Source of the DNA: Gloeomargarita lithophora Alchichica-D10
GTDB taxonomy: Bacteria; Cyanobacteriota; Cyanobacteriia; Gloeomargaritales; Gloeomargaritaceae
Reading direction: 5' to 3'
Assembly: GCF_001870225.1 (NCBI RefSeq)
Contig: NZ_CP017675.1
Coordinates: 2,367,958-2,431,957, forward strand
DNA length: 64,000 nt
Notes under the pieces: generated by a model
Told to the model about the DNA's origin: nothing
Databases searched by the model: none
The model's input: only the letters and a program-made list of their open reading frames with translations
In this document: positions 8,841-18,495 of the stretch, piece by piece
Numbering within the stretch: the stretch's first letter is position 1
Layout: every line of letters starts with the position of its first letter
Made by a program: the position numbers and the translations under genes

Positions 8841-8868
8841 TTGACACGGTGGGTTCGAGTGTTAAAAT
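8841..8868 (+). promoter_or_regulatory. Sigma-70-type promoter for the PP2C gene
   Basis: TTGACA at 8841-8846 and TAAAAT at 8863-8868 with a 16-base spacer, leaving about 30 bases to the ATG at 8901. It lies between the divergent fumC and phosphatase genes. Read from the sequence only. Confidence 0.55.
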
Positions 8869-8900
8869 AGCGCATTACATTTTTGCAGGATAGGGTGATC

Positions 8901-10211
8901 ATGGTGGATCGGCCCGCGACCCCGACCCTAGAAGGGGTCTTAACCCTCAAGGAATTGGTGGCGCGTTCCCAACGGGAGCATCGCAAGGTGCAGGAGTTGC
9001 TGAGCTATTTGGGTTCAGCCCTGCGAAACTTGCACAACTTGAACCAATTTTTACAACTGATTCCGGTGATCGCCACCCGGGTCTGTGAGGGGGAGGGAGC
9101 CGCCCTCTTGCTTTGGCAGGCGAAGGAGGGTTGTTTGACTTTGGCACAGTTCCATTCCCATCGGGAGGAGTGGAATGTAACCCTGCGTCCCCTGTTGGGG
9201 GATTATTTGAGCCGCTTACCCCTTGAGATGGCGCACCCGTTGTTTGCCCGGCTGGAGGTGGAACTGCCCCAGGTGCTCCAGGTGACGGCGGTGGGGACGG
9301 CGGTGATTGTGGCGGGGCAGGAGCAGGGTTGGTTGGTGGTCTTTAGCGACCGGTCGGGACTGGTGACCCACGATGCCCGCAAGCAATTACTCAACCTGGT
9401 GGCGGATCAAACGGCGGTGGCGATGGAGCAGGAACAACTCCGGCTAGCCCTGCGGGAACGGGAACGTTTGGACCGGGAGTTAAAACTGGGGGCGGAAATT
9501 CAAAAACACCTCCTGCCGGAAACCCATCCCCGGATTCCGGGGCTACAGCTCGAATCCCGTTATTTTACGGCGCAGTGGGTGGGGGGTGATTACTACGACT
9601 TTATTCCGGTGGCCGGGGGCGAACGCTGGGCGATTGTGATTGGCGATGTGATGGGCAAAGGGGTGCCCGCCGGGTTGATCATGACCATGACCCGGGGGAT
9701 GTTGCGCTCGGAGGTGCTGCGGGGTCATACGCCAGCGGAGATTCTCAGCCATCTGAACCAGGTCATGTACGAGGATTTGACCAATTCCCATCGCTTTGTC
9801 ACCCTGTTTTATTCGGAGTACGACCCCCATTCCCGCCAACTTACCTTTTGTAATGCGGCGCACAATCCGCCTTTGTTGTGGCGTAGTCAGGTGCAGGAAA
9901 TTGTCCAATTGGATACGCCGGGGATGTTGATTGGCCTGGAACCCCAGGGGCAATACGAAAATGGTGCCATTTCCCTGACCGCCGGGGATGTGCTGGTTTA
10001 TTACACGGATGGTTTTACCGATGCGGCCAATTTTCAGGGTGCCCGGTTTGAAACGGCGGGACTGCTCCAGGCGGTGCAGGATGCCTGCGCTTTGCACACC
10101 ACAGCCCAGGATATTTTGGAGTATTTGTTTGTACAGGTGAAAGCCTTTGTTGGGCCACGGGGGAGTGCCGGGGACGACATTACTTTGATTGTGGTGCGGG
10201 TGACGGATTAA
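8901..10211 (+). CDS. GAF-SpoIIE/PP2C protein phosphatase
   Basis: About 436 residues. A helical N-terminus leads into a GAF-like domain (roughly 40-190), followed by a linker with QKHLLPETHPRIPGLQLESR, the classic lead-in to RsbU-type phosphatases. The PP2C domain shows VGGDYYDFIPV and WAIVIGDVMGKGVPAGLIMT for metal binding, and the C-terminal GDDITLIVVRV. Such enzymes dephosphorylate an anti-sigma-factor antagonist. The ATG at 8901 was chosen over a TTG at 8883 because of the promoter spacing and a purine-rich site upstream. No partner STAS or kinase gene is adjacent. Confidence 0.88.
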   Translation: MVDRPATPTLEGVLTLKELVARSQREHRKVQELLSYLGSALRNLHNLNQFLQLIPVIATRVCEGEGAALLLWQAKEGCLTLAQFHSHREEWNVTLRPLLGDYLSRLPLEMAHPLFARLEVELPQVLQVTAVGTAVIVAGQEQGWLVVFSDRSGLVTHDARKQLLNLVADQTAVAMEQEQLRLALRERERLDRELKLGAEIQKHLLPETHPRIPGLQLESRYFTAQWVGGDYYDFIPVAGGERWAIVIGDVMGKGVPAGLIMTMTRGMLRSEVLRGHTPAEILSHLNQVMYEDLTNSHRFVTLFYSEYDPHSRQLTFCNAAHNPPLLWRSQVQEIVQLDTPGMLIGLEPQGQYENGAISLTAGDVLVYYTDGFTDAANFQGARFETAGLLQAVQDACALHTTAQDILEYLFVQVKAFVGPRGSAGDDITLIVVRVTD

Positions 10212-10519
10212 TCCCCCTGGGCTTCGGCGCGCTCCACTTCCCGTTGCAACCGCTCCAACTCCTCCGGGGACAGTTGTTCAATTTGGCGGGCGAGCCAGGC
10301 TTGGTCGTACTGCTCCCGTTGCTGGTGATAGGTCATATCCTGGCGTACCACCCGCCGAGAGTAGGTCAAAATCCAGAGCATCAAGCCCACCGTCAAAGTC
10401 ACCTGCGTCCACAATCCGGCTTTCAAGCTATCCAAACCGAAGCCTTGGAGCAGCAGATAGAGCAATCCCCCCGCCCCCAACACAGCAACCCCCCAGCCAA
10501 TCACATCAATCCGTCGCAT
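10208..10519 (-). CDS. DUF3007 family membrane protein
   Basis: A 103-residue cyanobacterial protein: MRRIDVIGWGVAVLGAGGLL leads two transmembrane helices separated by a GLDSLKAGLWTQ loop, then DMTYHQQREQYDQAWLARQ and an acidic coiled-coil-like tail (LSPEELERLQREVERAEA). This matches DUF3007, which occurs in cyanobacteria and plastid lineages and has no settled function. Its end overlaps that of the convergent phosphatase gene. Confidence 0.82.
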   Translation of the reverse strand: MRRIDVIGWGVAVLGAGGLLYLLLQGFGLDSLKAGLWTQVTLTVGLMLWILTYSRRVVRQDMTYHQQREQYDQAWLARQIEQLSPEELERLQREVERAEAQGD

Positions 10520-10582
10520 GAGTTGGGTAACCCGTAATGCTTACCGCTTTTATTGTAACGAACCCGTAGGGACATCCGGGTT

Positions 10583-12229
10583 TCAGGACTTGACCCGTTG
10601 GTACAGAAATAAGGTGCGCCCCGCTTCCAGGGGATAGGGATTGGGATATTGTTTCAGTCTTTGAAACTCAGGAGTATTCAATTCACGAATCAATTGCTGT
10701 GCGGTGTCGTAATCAGATTTAGTGATTTTACCGTTATCTAAATCCCGTTCAAGACTGTCAACATAGCCCGTATCAAAAAATATGTAATCCGCCTGATTAA
10801 ATAATTTTACAGCGTTTGCCAAATCTTGATGGGAAAAAGTCACCCCCAGGAGTTGGGGGTCAATACCAGTTTTCAATGTATGGTAATTAGCCACAGAAGA
10901 ATACCAGTAGGATAATTCCACGATCAATTCTTCTGGTTTAACCTGTTGCGCTAAATCAACCGCAATTTCCTGGGTAATCGCCCGCACCTTTTGAGCCGAT
11001 GCCACATCGTAACGAGCCGCAGGCCATTTGAGTTGTCCAATCGCTAACACCGTTAGCAGGGACATCCCACCATAAAAAGTTAGTTTTTGCCTGTATGATG
11101 CTGATTGATAAAAGCGAATTAAATAAATTATCAAATATAAAGCCACGAAAAAAATTAATGCTGGAAAAACTGCGCCAATATGGGGCGTTTTGGTTTTAGG
11201 AATACTCACCGACAACCAAGTGATAATTAACATAATAACAGTTGCTAATGGCATACTTTGCCAAACATTTTGACGCTGCTGATACCAAAAATGTATCGAA
11301 CATAAAACGATAAGAACCAGCAATATGCCCAGCCAATGATAGCCAATCAGCCAGCGACCCGCCGCCCCAGATAGGTAGTATAATCCGTGGTCAAAGAAAG
11401 ATAAATTTTGGTGAAATTCTCGGCTGGATTTACCAAATAAAACCATATCAATATATCCTAAAATTCCCCGCCAATTGATCGCATAGTGCATGAATGCAAC
11501 CGCAATCGTTACCCCGATACAGCGTAGATTTACAGGAATTATCTGTGCAGATAAATTTTTGTTTCTGCACCAATCCACCAGACTGGCAGTTATTAACGTG
11601 CTAAGCAATAAAAATACGGTCACAGCACTGGTAGTCGGTTTCCAGAGCAAGGCCAATCCCCAAATCACCCCCGTAAAAACCTGCTTTCGCCAATGGGAAC
11701 GCAACCAATTGGATTCGGTAATCAGCAGGATGCCCATTGCCGCCAAAAGAGCCATCGTTAAATCAGGGCGACCCTCAGTTACCGTTGCCCCAATGATGCG
11801 CCAACTTAGCCCTAAAACCACCACAGCCAATTTCCAAATCAGGGGCAAACCCCGGCACAGATATTCCGCAATAAATAGAATGAGGCCAAAAATCACCAAC
11901 CCCCGTGCCGCTGAAGGTGCCCAATCATAGGAACCAAACAAGCCGAATCCGAGCATGGCAGGTAACGTACCCCCCGGCGCATGGATGCCATTTTGGATAA
12001 AATCAAGCAATAATTTATCCGGCCCGCCCTCATGAAATACCATGAGTCTGCGTAAAGCCTCCACATAATAAATTGAATCATCATCAAATAAAAACCAAGA
12101 AATCAATCGCCCGGTGCGTAAAGATTGCTGAATTTGCATGGCGGTAAAAAGTCCAGCAATTAATAACCATAGCAAGCTACGACCGAGGGTAAATTCGACC
12201 TTATGCTCTAAATTTTCTGGTTGATTCAT
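10583..12229 (-). CDS. Polytopic GT-C-like glycosyltransferase
   Basis: A 548-residue membrane protein with about eleven hydrophobic segments. An early loop carries [20 protein letters not shown], the acidic pair after the first helix expected of GT-C (GT39/ArnT-like) enzymes that use lipid-linked sugars. The C-terminal 130 residues are soluble. It overlaps the GT2 gene upstream by four bases, so the two are coupled. That enzyme would supply a polyprenyl-phosphate sugar for transfer here; the acceptor is unknown. The assignment is from topology and context, since the overall match is weak. Confidence 0.6.
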   Translation of the reverse strand: MNQPENLEHKVEFTLGRSLLWLLIAGLFTAMQIQQSLRTGRLISWFLFDDDSIYYVEALRRLMVFHEGGPDKLLLDFIQNGIHAPGGTLPAMLGFGLFGSYDWAPSAARGLVIFGLILFIAEYLCRGLPLIWKLAVVVLGLSWRIIGATVTEGRPDLTMALLAAMGILLITESNWLRSHWRKQVFTGVIWGLALLWKPTTSAVTVFLLLSTLITASLVDWCRNKNLSAQIIPVNLRCIGVTIAVAFMHYAINWRGILGYIDMVLFGKSSREFHQNLSFFDHGLYYLSGAAGRWLIGYHWLGILLVLIVLCSIHFWYQQRQNVWQSMPLATVIMLIITWLSVSIPKTKTPHIGAVFPALIFFVALYLIIYLIRFYQSASYRQKLTFYGGMSLLTVLAIGQLKWPAARYDVASAQKVRAITQEIAVDLAQQVKPEELIVELSYWYSSVANYHTLKTGIDPQLLGVTFSHQDLANAVKLFNQADYIFFDTGYVDSLERDLDNGKITKSDYDTAQQLIRELNTPEFQRLKQYPNPYPLEAGRTLFLYQRVKS

Positions 12230-13170
12230 GATTTATTCTCCTCAAATTCAAAACCACACACCTCTGAAACTGTAAATAATGGTCGTGCCTTCACTTCTTC
12301 ATAAATTCGACCAATATATTCCCCCAAAATACCAATGGTAATCAGTTGCGCCGCACTCAGAAATAATACCGCCAGAATCACAATTGCATAACCCGCCAGG
12401 GGCGAATTTGGGGCAAAAAATCGCCAATAAATTACCAATATAAACATGATTAATGCTACTAATCCTGATAAAAAACCCAAATAGGTTGCCAAACGCAAGG
12501 GCACCCGTGAGAAGGAAACCAACGCATTAATCGCCAGAGATAAACTTTTGGTAAAGGTATATTTGGGTTCCCCGGCATACCGAGGGGGGCGATGATATAA
12601 AATGGCGGTCTGACGAAACCCCACCCACGCCCGCAAACCCCGCACATAACGGTTGCGCTCCGGCATCGCATTCAAAACATCCACCACCCGCCGGTCTAAC
12701 AAACAAAAATCCCCCGTATCCCGCGGCATATCCACACTCGCTAGATAAGCCAAAACTCGATAAAATCCATAGGCACATAATCGCTTGAACCAATTTTCTT
12801 TGCGTTTAATTCTTTGGCCATAAACCACTTGATAATCCTGCTTCCACAGGGCAATCATATCGGGGATCAATTCTGGCGGGTCTTGTAAATCCGCATCCAG
12901 AATCACCACCGCCTGCCCCCGCACAAACTGTAATCCAGCACTCACGGCAATTTGATGTCCAAAATTACGCGCCAAATTGATATAACATACCCGCTGGTCT
13001 TTTTGGTGCAATTCCCGCATTAAATGCAAGGAATCATCCCGACTGCCATCATTCACCAAAACCAATTCGGTTGCCCCATCTAACCCATCCATAATCGGCT
13101 GGAGCCGTTGATAGAGTTGGGGTAAATTTTGCGCCTCATTGTAAACCGGAACCAGCAGGGAATAGTGCAT
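12226..13170 (-). CDS. GT2 polyprenyl-phosphate glycosyltransferase (GtrB/DPM1-like)
   Basis: A 314-residue family 2 transferase. The N-terminal catalytic domain has [33 protein letters not shown], and [15 protein letters not shown] with the DxD-type motif. Two transmembrane helices near residues 230-290 follow the amphipathic [12 protein letters not shown], as in GtrB-type enzymes that charge undecaprenyl or dolichyl phosphate. The start ATG at 13170 is well supported by the first beta strand. It is followed directly by the GT-C-like gene. Confidence 0.88.
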   Translation of the reverse strand: MHYSLLVPVYNEAQNLPQLYQRLQPIMDGLDGATELVLVNDGSRDDSLHLMRELHQKDQRVCYINLARNFGHQIAVSAGLQFVRGQAVVILDADLQDPPELIPDMIALWKQDYQVVYGQRIKRKENWFKRLCAYGFYRVLAYLASVDMPRDTGDFCLLDRRVVDVLNAMPERNRYVRGLRAWVGFRQTAILYHRPPRYAGEPKYTFTKSLSLAINALVSFSRVPLRLATYLGFLSGLVALIMFILVIYWRFFAPNSPLAGYAIVILAVLFLSAAQLITIGILGEYIGRIYEEVKARPLFTVSEVCGFEFEENKS

Positions 13171-13182
13171 TATTTTGAATCG

Positions 13183-13467
13183 TCAAGGCAGTTCACTTTT
13201 CACCCGTCGAATCGGTACATTGGCAATCAAGGCCGTCACCTGCTGGTCCATTTCTAGGGAAAATTCCATTCCCTCCGGGTCTAATTCCACATAACGGGAG
13301 ATGACTTCGATGATTTCTTGGCGCATCTTTTCCAATATTTCCGGGGTCAAATCGGCTCGGTCATGGGCTAAGACCAGTTGCAACCGCCGTTTCACGTCTT
13401 GGCGACTGCCCCCGGAGCGGGGAAATAAACCCTCTAAAAATTCCTGAATCACCGTTAGTACAGACAT
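13183..13467 (-). CDS. minE: Cell division topological specificity factor MinE
   Basis: 94 residues. The N-terminal membrane-targeting and MinD-binding segment is followed by [20 protein letters not shown], the strongly conserved MinE motif, and the dimerising C-terminal domain. MinE stimulates MinD ATPase and sets up pole-to-pole patterning. It is the last gene of minC-minD-minE, one base after minD. Confidence 0.93.
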   Translation of the reverse strand: MSVLTVIQEFLEGLFPRSGGSRQDVKRRLQLVLAHDRADLTPEILEKMRQEIIEVISRYVELDPEGMEFSLEMDQQVTALIANVPIRRVKSELP

Positions 13468-13468
13468 A

Positions 13469-14266
13469 TCACCGGCTAAAGAAACGGCGCAAACGCCCTA
13501 TAAGGGTATTGTAGGGGGCATCGAGGTCAAGAAGCGGGACTTTTTCTCCCTCCAAGCGACGGGCGATATTACTAAAGGCAATCCCCGGCAGGGATAAATT
13601 GGCTTCCAATACCAAGGGTTCCCCCCGGTTGGTGGAAATAATCACCCGTTCGTCGTCCGGGACTAAACCGGCCAGGGGAATCGCCAAAATCTCCTGCACA
13701 TCGGCCACAGACATCATGTTGTTTGCCTGCACCATCTGGGGGCGAATCCGATTGACGATCAGGGCAATTTTACGAATCCCGTGCGCCTCCAGCAGACCCA
13801 CCACCCGGTCCGCATCCCGCACGGCGGCAATTTCCGGCGTGGTCACCAGCAGGGCTTCCTGCGCCGGAGCAATGGCATTTTTGAACCCGGATTCGATCCC
13901 GGCGGGGCAATCAATCAACACATAGTCAAATTTTTCTGTTAAGAGTGCCACCAGTTGTTGCATCTGCTCCGGGGTGATGGCATCTTTGTTGCGGTTTTGC
14001 GCCGCCGGGAGCAAGGCTAAACCCGGTTGGCGCTTATCCCGGACAAGTGCCTGTTCCAGACGACAATCCCCCGCCAAGACCTCCAACGCCGTGTAAACCA
14101 CCCGGTTTTCCAACCCCAAGAGCAAATCCAAATTCCGCAGACCAAAATCCGCATCCATCAAGGCCACCGTGCGCCCCGCTCGGGTCAAGGCCATGCCCAA
14201 ATTTGCCGTAGTGGTGGTTTTGCCCACCCCACCCTTGCCCGAAGTAATTACAATCGTCCGCCCCAT
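13469..14266 (-). CDS. minD: Septum site-determining ATPase MinD
   Basis: 265 residues with the deviant Walker A motif [17 protein letters not shown], the [18 protein letters not shown] strand, and [11 protein letters not shown]. The C-terminus ends GRLRRFFSR, an amphipathic membrane-targeting helix. MinD recruits MinC to the membrane to block FtsZ assembly away from midcell. It lies between minC and minE on the same strand. Confidence 0.95.
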   Translation of the reverse strand: MGRTIVITSGKGGVGKTTTTANLGMALTRAGRTVALMDADFGLRNLDLLLGLENRVVYTALEVLAGDCRLEQALVRDKRQPGLALLPAAQNRNKDAITPEQMQQLVALLTEKFDYVLIDCPAGIESGFKNAIAPAQEALLVTTPEIAAVRDADRVVGLLEAHGIRKIALIVNRIRPQMVQANNMMSVADVQEILAIPLAGLVPDDERVIISTNRGEPLVLEANLSLPGIAFSNIARRLEGEKVPLLDLDAPYNTLIGRLRRFFSR

Positions 14267-14303
14267 ACCTTTATTTGACGAATCCTGATGCGGTTAATCC
14301 CTA

Positions 14304-14981
14304 TCAGAATACCCCCCCAGGGGACGTTCTGCCAAAATCCCGGGCTGGATGCAAGACAATCGCATCACCCTGCACCCAGGCCACCTCTGGATAAAAGGCC
14401 ACATTCGCCGGGGCACGAGCCACCAAGCCACCAATGCGTAACTGGGTAGCCGCCATCTGTAAAGCCATAATCAAGCGGTGGGGGTTCCCATTTGCCCCCG
14501 CATGGGCCACCCCCCGGAGCCGCCCCCACACCAAAATATCCCCATCAGCGACGATGCAGCCCCCCGGATTCACATCCCCCGCCAAAACCACCGTCCCCGG
14601 ATGCCGAATTTCCACCCCTGAGCGCACCGCATGGTCTAAATACAAAGCTGGAGCCGCAACAATTGCTGATGGAGACGCAGTTACACCCTGTTCCACCGAA
14701 TAGCCCGCCATCGCCGCCGCCACCGCCGTTGCCCGTAGGGATGCTTGAACATTGGTAATTATTAATTGATGTTTTTGTAATAACTCAGCCAGCCACTGGA
14801 TATGCTCCATACCCAAGACCCGTGCCCCCGCCAGCACCCGCACCGGGGTTTCTGGTTGCCACCAGGAGTCACTGATTTGGAAATACTGTTGCAGGAGTTC
14901 TTGCAGATGCAACCAATCGGGTTCCGGGGGCAAGGTCAGGTCAAGCCCAGCCGCCCCCGGTTGCACCAGCGGGCAATTCAT
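14304..14981 (-). CDS. minC: Septum site-determining protein MinC
   Basis: About 225 residues. The C-terminal beta-helical domain is clear: HPGTVVLAGDVNPGGCIVAD and GDILVWGRLRGVAHAGANGN are standard MinC signatures. The N-terminal FtsZ-inhibiting half is more divergent. The ATG at 14981 overlaps the stop of the upstream NTF2-like gene, so the open frame extending to 15053 is not needed. It starts the minCDE cluster. Confidence 0.93.
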   Translation of the reverse strand: MNCPLVQPGAAGLDLTLPPEPDWLHLQELLQQYFQISDSWWQPETPVRVLAGARVLGMEHIQWLAELLQKHQLIITNVQASLRATAVAAAMAGYSVEQGVTASPSAIVAAPALYLDHAVRSGVEIRHPGTVVLAGDVNPGGCIVADGDILVWGRLRGVAHAGANGNPHRLIMALQMAATQLRIGGLVARAPANVAFYPEVAWVQGDAIVLHPARDFGRTSPGGVF

Positions 14982-15751
14982 GGCACCGCCACCCGCAGTC
15001 GCCGGGTCACCACCGTAATCCCCCCCTGCCGGACAAGAATCGCCGACAACCACTGACTGCCGGGAGTATCCGGGGCTTGCCCAGTTTTGAATAGCCCCCC
15101 GGAGGAAAGCACCTCCAGGGAAAGCCGGGGATTTTCCAATAACTGGCTGGGGTTCACGTTTGCCGTCACCGCCGTCCCCAGCACCTGGTCATCCCGCAGA
15201 GGTTCTTGGACAATCACATCAAAATCGAATCTCTGGCCGGGAGCCACCACATCCGGCGCATTTACCGTCACCTGGGGGGGTTCTTTACCAGAGGTGAGTT
15301 GGGTCTGTTCACTGAGAATATCCTGGCGTTGAATTTGCCCCTGGAGCAAAGTTTGCCGGGTTTTAAGGGTACTGGAGAGGTCAAATTGACGGCTCTTTTG
15401 CATTTCCGTGCCCCGGATACTGGTCTGGAGTTCGAGCACAAACCCCTGGCCTTGGGGTTGCCAATCGGTCAATTCGGTACGGTAGGTGAGGTTCGGAAAT
15501 CTCTGCCACAAACGAGCAAAGGATTTGGCAAGGGCTTCCCGGTCGTAACCATCCCCGTGGCTAAAATTATTGCTGTATAAATTCAATACAGAACTGGGGT
15601 TACGCTGGTTAATAGCCTCATCCAACTGGCGGACAAAGGTTTTCACCGCTTCGGGAGCCGACTCCGGGGGCAACGCCCGCACCATCCCCCCCCAACTCCA
15701 GAGCAGTGCCCCCCAACTCCAGCCCCAAACCCACCGCCCATATTTACCCAT
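14978..15751 (-). CDS. Secreted NTF2-like protein
   Basis: 257 residues. An N-terminal hydrophobic segment with repeated Trp looks like a signal peptide, ending near MVRALPPE. An NTF2/SnoaL-like region follows: VKTFVRQLDEAINQRNPSSV, LNLYSNNFSHGDGYDREALA and LTYRTELTDW. The C-terminal half is beta-rich with PPQVTVNAPDVVAPGQRFDF, like an immunoglobulin-type domain. The stop overlaps minC's start, so it is probably cotranscribed with minCDE. The function is unknown, and an envelope role is inferred only from position. Confidence 0.72.
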   Translation of the reverse strand: MGKYGRWVWGWSWGALLWSWGGMVRALPPESAPEAVKTFVRQLDEAINQRNPSSVLNLYSNNFSHGDGYDREALAKSFARLWQRFPNLTYRTELTDWQPQGQGFVLELQTSIRGTEMQKSRQFDLSSTLKTRQTLLQGQIQRQDILSEQTQLTSGKEPPQVTVNAPDVVAPGQRFDFDVIVQEPLRDDQVLGTAVTANVNPSQLLENPRLSLEVLSSGGLFKTGQAPDTPGSQWLSAILVRQGGITVVTRRLRVAVP

Positions 15752-15843
15752 AACGTTTTTAGCCTATCCATGCAAGTTGCCCCCATTTTAGCGGCGAACC
15801 GGTAAAATTTGTGATGTTGGCGGCAATTTTGGCGGAGTCACCC

Positions 15844-17814
15844 ATGACCACGGAAACAGCATTTATCCTTCCAGCCACCGCAGGCGAACCGGTTTGGCAC
15901 ATCGAAGATAGCGAAGAATTGTATCGCATCAAAGGCTGGGGGGAACCCTATTTTTCCATCAATGCCGCCGGTCATATTACCGTGTCACCGATGGGGGAAC
16001 GGGGCGGGTCTTTGGATTTATTTGAATTGGTACAATCCTTACAGCGACGCAATATCCAGCTACCTTTACTCATTCGTTTTCCCGATATTTTACAAAATCG
16101 AATTGAACGCCTCCATGCCTGTTTTGCCAAAGCCATTGCCCGCTACAATTACAATGGCGTTTATCGGGGCGTATTCCCGGTTAAATGCAATCAACAACGG
16201 CATTTAGTCGAAGCCCTGGTGCAATTTGGTCAACCCTATCACTTTGGCCTGGAAGCGGGTTCCAAACCGGAATTACTGATTGCGCTGTCCACCCTACCTA
16301 CGGGACAAAATCAAGCGGCTCCCCTCCTGATTTGTAATGGTTACAAAGACCGGGAGTATATCGAAACCGCCATTTTAAGCCGTCGGTTGGGACACGAAAC
16401 CATCATTGTTTTAGAGCAATTAGAAGAACTCGAACTGGTGATCCGTGCCAGTCAACAATTGGGGATTCGGCCAGTGGTGGGTGTGCGCGCCAAACTCAGC
16501 ACCAAAGGGGTGGGACGCTGGGGGGATTCGGCGGGAGAGCGGGCGAAATTCGGCCTCACTGTACCGGAAATTTTACAAACCGTAGAACGCCTGCAAAGTG
16601 TTGATTTACTCGACTGTTTACAGTTATTACATTTCCATATTGGTTCCCAAATTTCAGCGATTGGTGTGCTTAAAGATGCCCTCAAGGAAGCGGGGCAAAT
16701 TTACACGGAATTGATGGGTTTGGGGGCCCCGATGGGTTATTTGGATGTGGGGGGAGGATTGGGGGTAGATTATGACGGTTCTAAAACCAATTTTTATGCC
16801 TCCGTCAATTACACCATGCAAAACTATGCCAATGATGTGGTGGCGGCAATTAAAGATGCCTGTATGCAGAAAAATTTACCCGTACCGACACTTATTAGTG
16901 AAAGCGGGCGGGCATTAACGGCGCATCAATCCGTGTTAGTTTTTGATGTTTTAGGGACGAGTGATGTGTTGCGGGATATGCCAAATTGCCCAACGGAATC
17001 GGCGCATATTGTCCTGCGTAATTTGTATGAAACCTACACCACCATCCGCCCGGATAACAATCAGGAAGCCTACCATGATGCCACCCAATTTAAGGATGAA
17101 GCCATTAGTTTATTCAACTTAGGTTATTTAAGCCTGCGGGAACGGGCGGAAGCAGAACGATTGTACTGGGCTTGTTGCCAAAAAATCCTGGATATTATCC
17201 AACAACAGGACTATGTTCCTGATGATTTGGAAGACTTGTCCAACATTATGGCCTCTATTTATTATGTGAATCTTTCGGTTTTCCAATCCGCTCCTGATAC
17301 CTGGGCGATTGACCAACTGTTTCCGATTATGCCCATTCATCGCCTCAATAAAAAACCCACGCACCGGGGGACGTTAGCGGATTTGACCTGCGATAGTGAT
17401 GGCAAGATCAATCGGTTTATTGACCTGCGGGATGTGAAATCTTTGCTGGAATTACACCCCTATCAACCGGGACAACCCTATTATCTGGGGCTATTTTTGG
17501 GGGGAGCGTATCAGGAAATCATGGGAAATTTACATAACCTTTTTGGCGATACCAATGCGGTACACATTCGCTTGTCCCCGTCCGGGTATCAGATTGAACA
17601 CGTGGTAAAGGGCGATACTCTGCGGGAAGTGTTAGGCTATGTGCAGTACGATGCTGAGGATTTATTAGAACATCTGCGCCGTCAAAGCGAGGCCGCCTTG
17701 CAAGCCAATCGCATTACGTTAGACGAGGCGCAACGCCTGCTTTCCCACTACGAACACAGCTTGAACCGTTACACCTATCTGAGTGACCCGGCCTACGATA
17801 GCGAAATGCGCTAA
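15844..17814 (+). CDS. speA: Biosynthetic arginine decarboxylase
   Basis: SpeA converts arginine to agmatine for polyamine synthesis, using pyridoxal phosphate. The 656-residue length is right. Motifs include GVFPVKCNQQRHLVEALVQF with the PLP-binding Lys, LLHFHIGSQIS, LDVGGGLGVDYDGS and LISESGRALTAHQSV. The ATG at 15844 begins MTTETAF; an upstream ATG at 15811 is in frame but less likely. Confidence 0.95.
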   Translation: MTTETAFILPATAGEPVWHIEDSEELYRIKGWGEPYFSINAAGHITVSPMGERGGSLDLFELVQSLQRRNIQLPLLIRFPDILQNRIERLHACFAKAIARYNYNGVYRGVFPVKCNQQRHLVEALVQFGQPYHFGLEAGSKPELLIALSTLPTGQNQAAPLLICNGYKDREYIETAILSRRLGHETIIVLEQLEELELVIRASQQLGIRPVVGVRAKLSTKGVGRWGDSAGERAKFGLTVPEILQTVERLQSVDLLDCLQLLHFHIGSQISAIGVLKDALKEAGQIYTELMGLGAPMGYLDVGGGLGVDYDGSKTNFYASVNYTMQNYANDVVAAIKDACMQKNLPVPTLISESGRALTAHQSVLVFDVLGTSDVLRDMPNCPTESAHIVLRNLYETYTTIRPDNNQEAYHDATQFKDEAISLFNLGYLSLRERAEAERLYWACCQKILDIIQQQDYVPDDLEDLSNIMASIYYVNLSVFQSAPDTWAIDQLFPIMPIHRLNKKPTHRGTLADLTCDSDGKINRFIDLRDVKSLLELHPYQPGQPYYLGLFLGGAYQEIMGNLHNLFGDTNAVHIRLSPSGYQIEHVVKGDTLREVLGYVQYDAEDLLEHLRRQSEAALQANRITLDEAQRLLSHYEHSLNRYTYLSDPAYDSEMR

Positions 17815-18059
17815 AACTGTCGCCTCAAGGAGAAAAAGAATCAATGGCGGGACGTTGCCCTACGACCCCGATTATCTCAAGAACACCTCTAAAAATAGGT
17901 CGCAGCACCGCCCCCGTGCTTGGTTCTCCTGAATCCAAGGCTTCTAGCCAGATAATTTTCTGTCATTACAAATCAATCGAAGTGTCCCATTAATAGTTGA
18001 CAATTTTTTTCATTAGCTTTAGAATAATTGCCTGTAGGTAGTATGGTTCAACCAATTGA
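17815..18059. other. Non-coding gap with an element copy
   Basis: There is no credible gene between speA and the pseudogene near 18060. The stretch holds one decayed element copy (17881-17988) and, at 18031-18041, the sequence CCTGTAGGTAG, which also occurs before the pirin gene. Confidence 0.6.
17881..17988. mobile_element. Palindromic element, GGACACCTCTA-type ends, decayed
   Basis: It starts GAACACCTCTAAAAATAGG and ends CGAAGTGTCCC, both degenerate forms of the end seen at 3088 and 18276. The centre keeps GGTCGCAGCACCGCCCCCG and TTGGTTCTC. No clear target duplication remains. Confidence 0.65.
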
Positions 18060-18433
18060 TGCCACCCAAAGCTGAATTTCCTTCCCTTTGAGGAATATAC
18101 AGATGCCCAAGTACAGGAGATGAAAACCAACGTGATGCCATTGTTTATTCAAGCACCGCCCAGTGGCAAAAATACAGTGTGGGGCACGATGATATTTTCG
18201 AGGCGGCTACGGGCATTTATCCCGACCCCCAAGGGATTGCCCACATCTTACTACCCGATGGTAAGGGTAGCTTTAGGATACCTCTAAAAATAGGTCGCAG
18301 GGGCATCGCCCCCGTACTTGGTTCTCGGTAATACCGGTATTCCAGCGAGATAACTTTCTGCGGGTTCAAACAAATAGAGGTGCCCTTTAAGTTGATAGCC
18401 AATATGTTGCCAGAGGAGTGGATGAAACTTTAA
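18060..18433 (+). pseudogene. Unidentified gene remnant, frameshifted and interrupted
   Basis: One frame reads LNFLPFEEYTDAQVQ near 18072-18117; a second frame continues from about 18119 as DENQRDAIVYSSTAQWQKY and VGHDDIFEAATGIYPDPQG. An element sits at 18276-18385. Removing it with one TTTA copy joins LLPDGKGSF to KLIANMLPEEWMKL and a stop at 18431. The remnant therefore has one frameshift and one insertion. I do not recognise the ancestral family. Confidence 0.6.
18276..18385. mobile_element. MITE-like element with TTTA target duplication
   Basis: 110 bp, with ends GGATACCTCTA and, inverted, GGGCACCTCTA. TTTA flanks it at 18272-18275 and 18386-18389. The interior shares GGTCGCAGGGGC, CCCCGTACTTGGTTCTC and the ACCGGTATTCCAG stretch with the copy at 36283. 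It has the same target preference as the hepT copy. Confidence 0.85.
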
Positions 18434-18495
18434 GGATGATACATGATCGCCACCCGTAAATTCAGTCAATTTTAGTCACCAAAAAGGAGTTTTTC

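Noticed and set aside
9543-10097. A 184-codon minus-strand frame within the PP2C gene
   Set aside because: It is antisense to a clear phosphatase domain, with no recognisable motif.
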